Shown here: piece after piece, positions 33,434 to 45,465 of the stretch
Layout: every line of letters starts with the position of its first letter
How positions within the stretch are numbered: position 1 is the stretch's first letter
Assembly: GCA_003008705.1 (NCBI GenBank)
Contig: PDUO01000013.1
Span: 206,702 to 270,701, forward strand
Reading direction: 5' to 3'
Source: Pezicula radicicola
Taxonomy: Eukaryota; Ascomycota; Leotiomycetes; Helotiales; Dermateaceae
DNA: 64,000 nt
The notes under the pieces: model-generated
Databases searched by the model: none
Told to the model about the DNA's origin: nothing
The model's input: the letters and a program-made list of their open reading frames with translations, nothing else
Made by a program: the position numbers and the translations under genes

Positions 33434-34905
33434 TGGAAAGAAGAGGATATACCTCTATTTCTTTGACTTCTGCTGTGCTGGAAACTACATGTCACCAGGA
33501 CAATGGATGTAAGTATACAAGTCCTACTTTTTTAAACACATCTCTAAGCAGTGTCATAGGGATCCCAAAGACAAATGCCATACCAAAGACCGTCTCCCCT
33601 ACTGGATTAACCTCGCAAAGCGAGCAGAGGGAGGGAAAATCAGCTTCATATTTTCGCAGACACATACTCGGGACATGAAGTCTATGGAGGAACACTCGAA
33701 GCACAACTGCAGTCAAGTGCACAATCAGCAGTGATGGATCTATTTCTAGTAATCCCAGCCATGGTGGCAGTCCCAAAGACAGTTGAATTCTGTGTAACAA
33801 GCAGTACATCCTACCTCAACCCATATGTTCTAGCTCGTCAATTCAGCACTTTGGATCATTTGACCGAAGGACGAATAGCTTAGAATGTAGTGACGTCGTG
33901 GTCTAAATCTACAGCAGATGCTCTAGGAGCAGAAGAAGTAGTACCATACGATGAACTCGCTATGATATTTCACACGAGTATATGGATTTATGTTACAAGC
34001 TTGGGAGCCATCCTGGGCAGATGATGCAATGGTACGAGATCACAAGACTCGGACCGCTATCAATTTCCACAAGATAAACCGTATTGAGCATAAAGGGAAA
34101 TATTTGAGAACATCGGCTCCACATCAAACACATCCCTCACCTCAAACGGACGCCCGTCATCTTTCAAGCGGGAATAAGTAAAGCCGGGAGAGCAAATAAA
34201 CATGCAGAAGCAATCTATATCGATGATCTAGTTCCTTCGGCTTCAGCAAAAGACGTTGGAGCCATCCGTGCAGACACATCGGCACAAGGTCGTGATCCAA
34301 ACTCCATCAAGTTCTTCGTGGACATCTTTCCTATTATCGATAAGACGTTAGAAGAAGCCGAAGCCAAATACGAGCGAGCACGCAAAAACGCAAACTATGT
34401 AGGTGGCCTAGCTCAATTTTCCGGCTATACAGGTATCGATCTATCAGTATATCACATCGATGAGGTTTTTGATATAAAGGATGCGCCTAGAGATATGGCC
34501 GTACATGGCATTCTGAATGCGTTTAACAAGGCAAGCGGAGAGGATAAGAAATGGACACCAAGGATGCTAGGTGAGACAATGGCATTAGGTGGATTCCACT
34601 CTGCGCCTGTAGGTACACCGGAGATGGTAACAGATGTTTTTGAACAATGGGTCAATGAGTGTGATGTTGATGGTTTCAATATCTCCTACGTCACTTCGCT
34701 GGGTTCATTCGAAGACGTAGTATACCTCCTTCGTCCAGAACTCGTAAAGAGAGGCTTGATGTGGGAGGATTATGATGTTCCTGGTGGTACATCGAGAGAA
34801 AATTTAATTGGGAAGGGTAGGAAGAGACTTCTTGATGATCATTATGATAGTAGATTTAAATGGGGGAAGGGAGGTGAGGTCATGAAGACGAATGGTGTGG
34901 ATTAG
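33434..34905 (+). pseudogene. NtaA/SnaA/DszA-type FMN-dependent monooxygenase pseudogene
   Basis: Luciferase-like flavin monooxygenase of the group that acts on nitrilotriacetate, dibenzothiophene sulfone and similar compounds. Pieces appear in order: YLYFFDFCCAGNYMSPGQWM with a clean intron at about 33508-33559, then DPKDKCHTKDRLPYWINLAK, DTYSGHEVYGGTLEAQL, SSTSYLNPYVLARQFSTLDH, SWADDAMVRDH, APHQTHPSPQ, and a long intact C-terminal part from 34147 (HAEAIYIDDLVPS; NYVGGLAQFSGYTGIDLSVY; ETMALGGFHSAPVGTPEMVT; DVDGFNISYVTSLGSFEDVV). Lesions: frameshift near 33652, TAG at 33881-33883 where Trp is expected, frameshifts near 33975, 34001 and 34146, and probably a small in-frame loss near 34190. It is non-functional. 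The last 253 codons are still open. Confidence 0.88.
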
Positions 34906-34920
34906 GAGGTTTTGGGAAAG

Positions 34921-34965
34921 GATGAAAAGGCAGGTGATGAAAAGGCAGGTGATGAAAAGGCAGGT
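34921..34965 (+). repeat. three 15-bp tandem repeats just after the pseudogene stop
   Basis: Three exact copies of GATGAAAAGGCAGGT. They lie in the same frame as the monooxygenase C-terminus, 15 bp after its TAG, and would read DEKAG three times; that frame stays open to about 35019. Confidence 0.95.
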
Positions 34966-35450
34966 GGTAGAGAGATTGAAGTGAGTATCATACAGGAGCA
35001 AGGTAATATTAAGGAGTAGCTCTTGACTGAGACCCCTGTTGTTAACGCCGTATCTGGTTAAAAGCAGGATATTATAGCTTAAATACATCTTCGACGAGAA
35101 GAATAATTTCTAGCTTATTGGACTTTTGTTGCATAGAGTGGATTTAAGAGGTGTCAGCTAGTCATCATTAATGTCTTTCAATGTAGAAGCACCTTAACAG
35201 CTTAATCGCTTAGCGAGGAGGTCACCTAACTGGTGCAATGAGTAACTCATCTGACTACTTCAGCCACTAGGAGATATTCTGTGGAATGCACCTAACAAAG
35301 GTTCATACGTAAATTTTTTGAGGTACAGGAACCTATTTCTTGAATGTTTATCGCAATGAAGTCTATCTTGCTTCGGCAGTTAAAGTCGTAGCCTGCAATT
35401 GAAAAGCAATAGCCTAGTAAGTATATAACGAATCCAGATCGTGGAAACAT
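34966..35450. other. intergenic, convergent 3' ends
   Basis: About 485 bp of AT-rich sequence between the monooxygenase pseudogene and the D-serine dehydratase-like gene. Nothing recognisable. Confidence 0.5.
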
Positions 35451-37072
35451 CTACCAGCCTCTCCATCTAGGCCAGACATCAATAACCACATCCTCTCTCC
35501 CCGCCAAACTTCCATCTACAACCAAATACCAGCTGAAACCAACGCCAGCAATACAAGCATGGTTAGGCCAGATCCTCACCTTTTGCCCGACCTCCAAAGT
35601 CTCAATCTCTTTCTCATCTCCAGCCCAAACCAAGATCCCATGCTCCTGGCTTAATCTCCCAAGTTGCCAGCCTGCATGTTTTTCCGGACCTACAGTTGGC
35701 AGAGAAGAGTTAGGTCTGTTCCAAGGTGATAGAATACCCCAGCCTGGGTACGCTTTGCATGGCTCGCGACCCATTGCGATACCGCCGGCTCCAACTAATG
35801 CTTCGGAGTTACCTGAGGGGCCTCGACCGGGGTAGAGGGAAGCGACTTCGGCGAGAATTGTAAATGCCAGGTCGTCCCAGGTGAGCATTGCATGAGGTCC
35901 CGAGGTTGGCAGGGCGTGTGTGGCCATTTGTTGAACGTCCAGTGTCGGATACACACCTGCATGGATTTCGAGGCTGCAGCCTACGTTTCTGATGGCCTCA
36001 AGCGTGGCCTTTAGCGCTGAAATAGCTTTTCCTTCTTCTTCTGGCGTATCGATGTTCTCAATTAGAAGGTTGCGGATTGAGGTCGTGGTGGGTGTTGCGC
36101 CTACTGATAGTACGAGCGGCTTCTTGGGTGAGGCAGAATGGATCATTTCTGCTGTTACAAGCAGGGCTTCAAATTCTTGGCGCAGGAAATCGAGGGCTTG
36201 GCTTCTGTTGGATGAAGAGTAGGATTGTCCGGCGTGTGAGTAAAGGCCATGGAGAATGCATTCGGATTGTGCGTCCAGACTGAGAAGTTTGGAGATAATA
36301 TCGGAGGCTGCGAGGCTCTGGGGCGCAACTCCCGCTCGATGACCTCCCATATCAATCTTTAGGAAGACAAGTGGTGCGAAGCCGGATTCCTGTTTGATTG
36401 CTGCTACTGAGGGAAGCTGCTGTGGATGGTCAACCATTACGGAGAGTGCTCCGGCTCCCAGGACCTTGCTGATTGCTGATAGACGCTCTACTGCTTCTGG
36501 AGTTACTGGGAAGCTATAGAGAAGCTGTTTATGACTATTAGAGAGGATTTATAAAGCTCAGTGGAAGATGCATACATTGACAGCTCTCCCTTTATTCTTG
36601 TATTCGAGCAGAAGGGGTACGATCTCTTCTCCCTCTATTAATGTCGAGACAATGATGTTGACCGGTCCTGAGCCTTCTCCGACTTGAAGTCTGGTGAGCT
36701 CCGTTGTCTTGATATCGATACCAGTTAGATGTATTGTTTAGATTTTGGATGTACAGAGTGGTTTAGATGGCATTGGCATGCAAGTAACTAATACATTAAG
36801 CCTTTAAAGAGCCTCTCATAGATACACCAACTTAGATGTTCCACAGAAATACTGAGGATGTTTCAGAACAAAAGTACCTTGTGAGTCTTGATGTGCGCTC
36901 TCCAACCAATCTGGAGAGTATCAACTGCCTCCAGCATACGATTACAGTTGGCCTTTAGCTTGTTGATATCAAGGACTGCAGCTGGGGTCTGAACATCTTT
37001 CAAGGATTTCCCAAGAAACTGCTCCAACAGCTCTTCTTTCGTGGCGTGAGGATATAGCGACCGGGTTGCCAT
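35451..37072 (-). CDS. DSD1: D-serine dehydratase-like PLP enzyme
   Basis: Fold-type III PLP enzyme of the yeast Dsd1/D-threonine aldolase family, which converts D-serine to pyruvate and ammonia. Exons 36878-37072, 36576-36707 and 35451-36524 give 466 aa. The PLP lysine lies in GWRAHIKTHK at the end of exon 1. Exon 2 follows with TTELTRLQVGEGSGPVNIIV and exon 3 with LLYSFPVTPEAVERLSAISK. Later landmarks are FLKIDMGGHRAGV, the GLYSHAGQSY loop and, near the C-terminus, IWPNHACIAG. The His-x-Cys there matches the zinc ligands of D-serine dehydratases, where D-threonine aldolases have His-x-Asp; this favours the dehydratase. The start ATG at 37072 (MATRSLYPHATKEELL) is preferred over an upstream in-frame GTG. 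It diverges from TAF1. Confidence 0.88.
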
Positions 37073-37805
37073 GATGAAGGTTGAGGAGCCTTGGGTAGGT
37101 ATGTTGAGGCTTTCAGTTGAGTTGAAGGCTGAACTTAGAGTTTGGAAACAAGAAAGAGGCACTCAACTATGAAGTGCGAATAAGATATCAGACCTTGTAA
37201 GGTTTTGCGTTTTGAGCCTTCCACTTTCGACGGCTGCAAGTTTGTCAAGCTTCTGATTCCACTTGGCCGGTGGTCAAAATGTCGCGCGCGGGCTATTGGA
37301 GCACAGCGAATCAAACCATTACTCGTACTGCCTTTTAATTGGAATAGGGAACTGGTGGGAAACATTCACTGGCAAGACGTAGTAAAGTCACCTCCTATCG
37401 TGCTAGCGACATCTGACATTCAAGAAAAGAGGAACAAAACTTAGGGTTCTTCTATGCAAAAGGACATAAATTTAGAGTGAATGTCGTTCTCAGCCTTGCC
37501 TGAAGGTATTGTCCGAAAGGTACTGAGCGCGCCCAGTCTAACCTAGCTTGGCTAGAACGAGCGGAGCGGCTTTCGGGGCGCGACACTGTGAATCCCATCT
37601 TGCCCATCAAGCTTTTGAAATATCTCTGAGTGCCCCCCCTCTCCCCCCCAAGCTTGTCACGACACTGCAAGCTCGACCTCGCACCCAGCTCAGTATCCTG
37701 TTTCGTAACCAGACGCTCGCGAATCCATTCCTATCCATCTCTTCATGGTGACAGCACTATTCGAACAGGCGTCCGGCCCTGGGAAAGCCAACTCGAACCG
37801 CAAAG
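37073..37805. promoter_or_regulatory. divergent promoter region of DSD1-like and TAF1 genes
   Basis: 733 bp between two divergent start codons, with a pyrimidine-rich stretch (CCCCCCCTCTCCCCCCC-like, near 37634) typical of fungal leaders on the TAF1 side. No specific binding site is claimed. Confidence 0.4.
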
Positions 37806-40800
37806 ATGCCTGGCCCAACATCGCCCGACCTTGCTTCCTTCATGGAAGTAGACCAGCAGACACTGCAGCAGGAGGCTGTTGAATATCAGGATGCGCTCCG
37901 CAGGCTTAATGAAGATGACACGAACTTCATCGCTGAAGTGCTCGCAGAACGCGGCGAGAAGGCTGATGATGCAGAGGACTTTGGGGATATAAGTGACGAC
38001 GATCTGCCAGAGGAGGAGGATGTTATTGAAATGAATGAAGGAGATCCACCGGGACTCACAGACGACACTGGCACAACTAATGACATTGACATCGATGATC
38101 TATTTGAAGGACCGGGATCGCCGATTCCTGATGAACATGGCGAAGATGACGCCCAGGACCTAGCATCACAAGATCTGCATATCAATGGACATCAGAATGT
38201 AGACTCCAACGAGGAGACTTTGGAGCAGCTACGGGAGCGCAACTTTCCAACTTTGTACGAAGCCACGAATCAAGACCCCTCTATACCCGCGCCTGCGGAG
38301 AACCAGGCAGAATTCGTCAAGGTTCTGTTTCCAGCATTTAAGGAGGGGGCAATTCTTAACTGGAACGATCTGCTTCCTCCAAAGAATGCGTATTTCAATC
38401 TCAAGGTACCCCAGAAAGAACCAAAGCCAGTGCATCCCACAAAGGTCAGCTTGGAGATTGCCCCTGACCAGGAGAAATCTTTTCGAACCGCAGGGCCTGC
38501 GACCTCGGACAAGCGCAAGAGGGTACAGGAGGCTGAGGCTAAAGGATTGATCGCGATTGTAGAGGAGTCTTCGGATGAGGGGGAAAGCAAGGAGGATTTC
38601 GATTGGGAACCACCCTCACGCACAGAGCTCATTGGTAACAAGTTTACTTGGACCGACCTTGAGATCCTTTGTGACGACTGGGATGCTCGACTCAATGCTC
38701 CTGTCAAAGAAATACACACTTTGGAAGGGGACGATGAGACCATGGATGAATGGGAGAGGGAAATCCTTGGACCATCGGCAAAGCGAAGGAAGGTTACTCA
38801 TGATGATGAGCTGGACTTCATGAGCAAGCCACGATACAAAGTCCCATCATTCGATGATTTCGAACGAACTGTAAAATTGGCAGGAAAGACTGCGATTCTG
38901 GACCCTAATGATCCCCATCTTCTCCTTGATTACATCGACTGCAATGCAGCGCCAAAACGCAGCAATCTCGGCGGGAACTTCAAGCGCTCAGGTAATGGCA
39001 GCATGGCAAAGAAATTCAGCCAACGCTTCAATATTTCAAACGATGAAGCCTACGATGCTTTGAAAGAAAATCACCAGAGCAAGGTTCGGGCCGCACTTAA
39101 CAACTTGACCGTTGAACACAGCTTGCCTGCTATCAAACTGGTACACCCATACTATAAGTTCAAGCTCGACACTGCTGGAGCTCGATCGTTCCATCGCCCT
39201 GGATTCAAGACCAAAGCCGTTGGCGCTAATATAACCTTTTCCAGACCTGGAACGAGAAAGAGAAAGGATGTCAAGGGCATGCCAACACAAGAGGTTTTTG
39301 CCGAGTCCAAGGATCTTACCCTTGGTGATCATTATGCCACCGCTACCTTACTTGAATATTCAGAGGAGCATCCCACAGTACTTTCGAATTTTGGCATGGG
39401 AAATCGTATCATCAATTACTACAGAAAGAAGAATGCCGATGACAATTATCGACCGCCCGCGAAGGACTATATTGGCGATTCGGCAATCCTCCTTCCCGAG
39501 GATAAATCGCCATTTTCTAATTTTGGAAGCGTTGATCCTGGCGAAACTGTTCCTACCCTTCATAATTCCATGTACAGAGCACCAATCTTCAAACATGAAA
39601 CTAAGCCAACGGACTTCTTGGTCATCAGAGCTACAACTGGTATTGGGGGTTCTAATTGGCACATCCGGAACATCGACAATCTCTTTGCTGTTGGACAGCA
39701 ATTCCCCATGCTCGAAGTTCCTGGGCCTCATGCGCGAAAAGTCACTAATGCTGCGAAATGTCGCATGAAGATGATATCTTTTAGAAAGATGCGCCACCAT
39801 CCAAAGCAAGAAATGAAGATATCAGAGATCACAGCTCATATTGCAGACTCCAATGACATGCAAAACAGACAGAAGATGAAGGAGTTTGCCTCTTATGACA
39901 AGAACGACAAGGTCTGGAAGATGAAACCTGGTGAACAAATTCCTGATGAAACCGTCATACGAGCAATGGTTTCGCCGGAAGATGTTTGCCTTATTGATGC
40001 CATGCAGGTTGGACAGCAACACCTTAGAGATGCTGGCTATGCCCAAGATGAAATTGATGACGAAGATGATACCGACAATCTTGAACAAAATCTGGCCCCA
40101 TGGAAGACAACTAAAGCATTCATTGACGCTGCTGCTGACAAGGCTATGCTGCGGCTGCATGGTGAAGGCGATCCGTCAGGATGTGGGTTAGCCTTCAGCT
40201 TCATCAAGACGTCTATGAAAGGTGGCTACATGGGTGCAATTCAAGGGCCATCTGCTACTTCGGCGGATGCAATCGCTCGGGAACGTAAAGCAAATGGAGG
40301 CCACACGTACAATGTCAGAAAGCAGCAGGCTGCCTATAATGATGCCATTCGCGACATCTGGGAGAAGCAAAAGGCTAACCTTTCCGATCCTACCGAGCAT
40401 GTTGAGAATGATCTCGAGCGAGAGCAAGCTGATGAGGATGAGCGACTTGGGGTCCAAACAAACGGGAACGCCGTAGCTGGTCATACAGGCTTTGATGATT
40501 CGGCAAGTCAAATAAGCCGCTTCAGCAACAATAGTCATTCACAAGGCAGGATTATGCGTATTATCAGACGTGTCAGGAACAAAGTTGGCAACATCGAAGA
40601 GATCCCTGAGATTGTGAAAGATGCTCGTGTTATGCGAGAATATCAGAAGCGACGTGCAGCAATCGTCGCCTCTTCTATGAAGTGGGTTCATAGCACATTG
40701 ATTGTTATGATATACATGCTGACTTATTTTCAGTGTCTATGAGGCTAAACCCACTGGTGATGCCGAGTTCGACAAGAAGCAAGCCGAAGAGTATTTGGTC

Positions 40801-41087
40801 CTCTCCATACTGGTTTCGATGCGATGCTAATAATTCATAGGGCGAGGAAGGAGCTAATTCGACTCGAACGGAACAAAGAACGTCGCCATGCTCGTGAGAA
40901 GCAAAAGGGTATCTACCGTGCTTCCGTTGACCGCGAAACTACGACGGCTGCTTCACCAGCATCAACGCCAGTACCGTCAATTGAGAAGCCAACAGGGACC
41001 ACACGCAAGTGTGCTAATTGCGGACAAGCCGGACACATCAAGACGAACAAAAAGTACTACTGTTCCCGCTGCGCCAAACAAGCCTAA
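37806..41087 (+). CDS. TAF1: TFIID subunit TAF1
   Basis: Largest TFIID subunit, scaffold for RNA polymerase II pre-initiation complexes. Exons 37806-40681, 40734-40790 and 40841-41087 encode 1059 aa. The N-terminus is acidic (EEDVIEMNEGDPP; DIDIDDLFEGPG), the TBP-binding TAND-like region. The conserved central DUF3591 domain spans roughly residues 380-880, with NISNDEAYDALKENHQSKVR, HPYYKFKLDTAGARSFHRPG, NFGMGNRIINYYRKKN, TDFLVIRATTGIGGSNWHIR, YNVRKQQAAYNDAIRDIWEK. The region around the second intron reads VYEAKPTGDAEFDKKQAEE then ARKELIRLERNKERR. The C-terminus is a zinc knuckle (CANCGQAGHIKTNKKYYC). No bromodomains follow, as is usual in fungi. Start ATG 37806. Both short introns have normal GT-AG ends and lie in the conserved C-terminal region. 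Confidence 0.95.
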
Positions 41088-43518
41088 TTGTCTTTGCTCA
41101 AGTGAGCAATAGAGACTATTCTATTTAATCTTATTTAATTATCACTTATGCTAATTTTTATCGATTCAGACTTTGTCCGATGCTGAATGGCACGATGAAG
41201 GCTGAAGATAGTACCCCCAACCATGGAGGCTTCGGTGCCATCACTGCCCCTTCGTTTACTTAGCCTCTCTGACAGCATTGTCATACTTTACCTTTGCGAT
41301 ACCACACCAATACCCATTTTACCCCTTTGGATCCTACACCTATGTTGTAATGCACCGCTTTCTAAAAGACGCAAGAGATAGGGAGGACTGTGGGGCGTTG
41401 TTTCCTCCTTATTCGTTTGTACAAAGCTGGCCGGCGAGCCTAAAACGGGGCATATTTCGGGCGTTCGGAAAATCTGCATCAAGCTCAGGCTCAAGTTGGA
41501 GAGCTGCTAGGCGTTCACGGCTGGTTTTTTAAGGAGATATACTCATCTGCTCTGTTGATAGCATGGAGTTTGGGATGGATGATGGCATGTTTTGTTCACA
41601 CAGCTCATAATAGCTGTTGATAATGAAAAGACCCATATTAAAAAGTGAACAACTATCAAGAACTGGAATTGTTGTCTCAAGATAGAATAGACAACAGCTA
41701 GCCGCCCGGTTGAATTGTGCAACTATATCATTTAGGTAGTCGACATATATTCCAACGGGCTGAACAGAGTGAAGTCTACATACGGCACAGCGACAAATGC
41801 AAGCACGAGGCATGGGCGGGAAGAACTTCGGAAGGATGGTGACGCGCATCGAAGATCTATCTGATCTGGGAAATGCCCGTCTTCTCAGAATAGCAAAGGT
41901 TGCAGCCAGGGTTGCAGTAGTTGCGGGCAAAAGCTGGAGCCGCATACCTTAAAGTAAGCGAACGACTCCCCTTTACCGTTGTCAAAGATGGTCTCAGGCT
42001 TCATAGGACCCCGAAAGTTATTATTATGAACATCAGTGCGTGCTGAGTACCCCGCAACTTGGTTTCCACAGTTTCCAATATCTGAAGTGAGAGGCCTGCT
42101 TGCAAGCACAGTGGATGGAACCCCCCAGCCCGGTCTATGCTTTCTACAACAGTCTGTCGGAGTGTTTTGATGTGTCTTAATATGTCTTGGTGTACAAGGG
42201 TGCATCCTGATGCTGGCAGTAAGTGCAGCAGGTGTCAGCACAAATAGATATGCAGCTCCCAAACGAAACGCAAAATCCGTTCGTCGAGAATTATATACAG
42301 GGGAGTTTTTGTGACTTGGAAGATTTGGAAGAAAGCAGACACCGCAGACAGACGGTCAAGGCGCAGAGAAAGTATGCCGAAAGATTGTCATTGTCCAACA
42401 TGAACATTACTGTACGGGCAGAAGAGTACGGGTCTGTCTGTCCGGTCTGTCTGTTGTGTACCTACCTCTTTTGAAGGCTTGGGCTCAGCCTTGTCCCTGC
42501 CAAGGAGTGTTCTGTATGGCCAGAGAAGGGCTTCTAGAGCCTAATTTGCATTTTGGCTCGGGGGAATGCCAACAAAAAGACCCGGATAGAGCTATTTTAA
42601 GGTGCAATCTTTTCTGCTTTGCAGCTGCTGTCAGCACACCACGGGACACACAGGGATCGCAGCGTGGGATCGTGAAAGGCTTGTTCAACCAACCACAAGC
42701 TGAAGCCTGCGCCCCTAGAACGCTGTTCAACTGCCTTGCCGGCGCTTAAGGGTGCACCCCTCGAGGGCGGAGGAGTGGTGGTTTACAGTGGAAACAAGCG
42801 ATGGGCGTTTGATGACAGTGATTTGGTGACGGTGGGATGGGATGTTGCTCGGGGGCTGTTCGGGGTGTGTTGGTTACCCTTATTACGAAGGACTTTGTAC
42901 CTAAGTACGGTCGCCGGGAGGAGGGTTCTCTCTTCTTTCGCTACTTCGCTAGGCTGTTTTCGGGCTGGAAAGTTCACCAGCCTCTACCCGCAAACGCCCA
43001 AACCTCACGTCCGTTTCTTCTCTCCGACAGACACCCATCCCCCATCCCCCAAAAAGTCATCGACCTATATTTAGAAGTTTTCTATCAGTCTATCAGATTG
43101 TCCTCGACAAAAAAGTATATTGTATACCAGACCTGCCAGAACCCCGCGGCCATTGTGAAAACCCTCGAGTCCTGTCCACCGCATATTCCCCGCTGTATCA
43201 CTATTGTTTGCGTTTCAGACCCGCGCGCGACATCACCGGTCGCATTTGTCTTCGAGTCCACGGAGGCACCGTCAAATACGGTTCTGCATCCAGCCACGAG
43301 CTAACGACCATCGACACCAACGGCCTTCATCAACCCCACCCGCTGTACACGAGACCATTGATCTGATTGCCATCACCTCACCTTTGATGTGTCGCGCACC
43401 CAGTCAACGCCACTGCCATTGAAAGGTGAATACTCGAAGCCTACTGTCGACGTGAGAAGCAGTGGAGCACACTTCCTCTTCACAACCACAGACTCGACGC
43501 GCGCGAGGCGCTCTAGTC
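41088..43518. other. 2.4-kb upstream region of the MADS gene
   Basis: No gene recognised. Several minus-strand frames (41529-42262) are open but featureless. From about 42980 the plus strand is pyrimidine-rich, consistent with a long 5' leader and promoter of the Rlm1-like gene. Long upstream regions are common for fungal regulators. Confidence 0.5.
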
Positions 43519-45465
43519 ATGGGTAGAAGAAAGATTGAGATCAAGGCTATCAAGGATGATAGAAACCGTTCTGTGTATGTTTTCTTTTGTCCCACGGCCG
43601 GGAAAGGGGACATTTGGCTAATGGTCTCATCATAGGACTTTCCTCAAGCGCAAAGGCGGTCTTTTCAAGAAGGCGCATGAGCTTTCCGTCCTCTGTTCTG
43701 TCGATGTCGCGGTCATAATATTTGGGAATAACAAGAAGCTGTACGAATATTCAAGTTCTGATCTTGGGGAGATTTTGCAAAGACACTCATATGTAGGTTT
43801 GGGACCTGTAACGCAACAAAGCGTTGGAGCTGACAAGTCAATTAGTACGGGGGTGCCAACGAACACAAAGGTCCAGCGGATTTCAATGGAAAGGGGGACG
43901 ATGATGACGATGATGAGGTCGGATCTGATCATGGTCCATCCCATCATGGATCAGTCGAACCGCAGATGATGCCTCCTCATTTCCAAAACCAGAACCCTGC
44001 TTTTAACCACATTCGACATCATACCCCTTCAGCATCACCTCCCATTCCAAACGGCGTCTTCCCTCACCATCCACAACATCCCCAACAACGGCAGCACACT
44101 CCTCAACCACCTCAAATCGGCTCACGTCCTTCATCTCGAAATGATCCCAGAAGGCCAGGCCTCGGTCAGCATATGGGACCACAGGGACCGCATCCTCCTC
44201 CTCAGAATGGATTTGCGTATATGCCAAATCCCGCTATTTACCAACCCCAAAATGGACCAGGCATGCCACCGCATCCCCATGGTATTCCACAACATATGCA
44301 AGGACCGCCCCATGGCATGCCTCACCAAGGCCCTCCTCCACCTCAGTATCAGTACCCCGCACCACCTCCACAGCAGCATCCGCAATATCAACAACAAGTG
44401 CAGCAAATTCAGATTGAGGAACAGCGGAGATCTTCAGCTCCCCCGGGCTTCATTAAGCAAGAGAGACCGCCCTCCCGCCAAACAGCTTCTCCTCCACAAC
44501 CCCAGCAGCTACAGCAGCCGCAGCAGCCCGAGCCAGAACAGCGTCAGCAGCCTTCACCACAACAAAACCTGGTTGCGGAGCCTGTGAAACGCATGTCCAT
44601 TAAATCCAGAAGTATCTTTACGCCTATAGACGAGACCCGGTCAATATTATCCCAACATTGGGTACCGTCAACATCGAATACAGAGGCGTCAAATGCGGAG
44701 CTTGCAACGTCAAATCGGTCACAGTCAGTGGATGCCGGAGCCGTATCGCGAAATAAACCCCCGTCTCCTCCGCCACCGCGCCCACAAACTCATATTAAAA
44801 ATCGCGTCTCAATGTCGTCTATATCATCGGTGCCAGAGAGCGGCTTCACCCCGCCTTCCAGAACGAATAGCGCGCAATTGAGTGCCGCTGGTGGGAAACG
44901 GCCAGTCTTGAAGGTCCAAATTCCAGATGAGCCCTCAGACGGCGGCTCTGCAACAGCAGACTCAGCCTCACCTCATGACTCCACTGGTCAAACTGGCTCC
45001 CTTCCTACTCACCGCAAGAATTCAGGGTCTCACTCGTCAGGCGTTGTCCTACCGCCACCCTCACCATCAGCTGGCGGAACTCTCTTGTCGGCCGGTGCTT
45101 CGGGCCCACCAAATCCTTTCGCACGTCCACATCCCGTATCTCAACCATCCCAGACATCTCAAGGCTCCAATTCAAACTCAAATAACATGAATATAGACAC
45201 ACCCGTCTCGGCTTTGCCGAGTCGATTCATGACGGATCAATTTTTGCCATCTCCAAGTTCCTTTTTCAATGGATCAGGTTGGGATTTTAATCGGAACGGA
45301 GATAGCAATACCCTTGCTAGTCCCCTAAATTTTGCCACACCAGTAGTAGGGAGTGGCCCAAGTTTCCTACGAGAAGACAGTGGGGAACGAGGGCCTTCAG
45401 CAGAGAAGAGGAAGAGTCCTGAAGGTGAGGGCGGGGATGCGAAGAGGACTAAGATTGATACGTAA
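43519..45465 (+). CDS. RLM1: MADS-box transcription factor, Rlm1/RlmA type
   Basis: SRF/MEF2-like regulator; in ascomycetes RlmA/Rlm1 is the target of the cell-wall-integrity MAP kinase. Exons 43519-43574, 43636-43792 and 43846-45465 give 610 aa. The MADS domain occupies residues 1-60: [18 protein letters not shown], then [40 protein letters not shown]. The GRRKIEI start marks the MEF2/Rlm1 class rather than Mcm1. A Gly/Asp-rich acidic run ([16 protein letters not shown]) follows. The rest is Pro/Gln-rich and disordered, with a [15 protein letters not shown] patch, several Ser/Thr-Pro MAPK-type sites and a C-terminal [18 protein letters not shown] basic segment. All exons are needed to rebuild the MADS domain; the first is only 56 nt. 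Confidence 0.95.

Noticed and set aside
33221..33466. 81-codon frame before the FMN monooxygenase
   Set aside because: Different frame from the monooxygenase N-terminal piece and no domain; chance frame.
33871..33890. RIP as the sole cause of decay in the 28-35 kb zone
   Set aside because: One TGG-to-TAG change fits, but the main lesions are frameshifts and deletions, and no repeated copy is present in the window.
42223..42474. Frame MQQVSAQIDMQLPNETQ... upstream of the MADS gene
   Set aside because: Short, non-ATG start and no splice partner or known motif.
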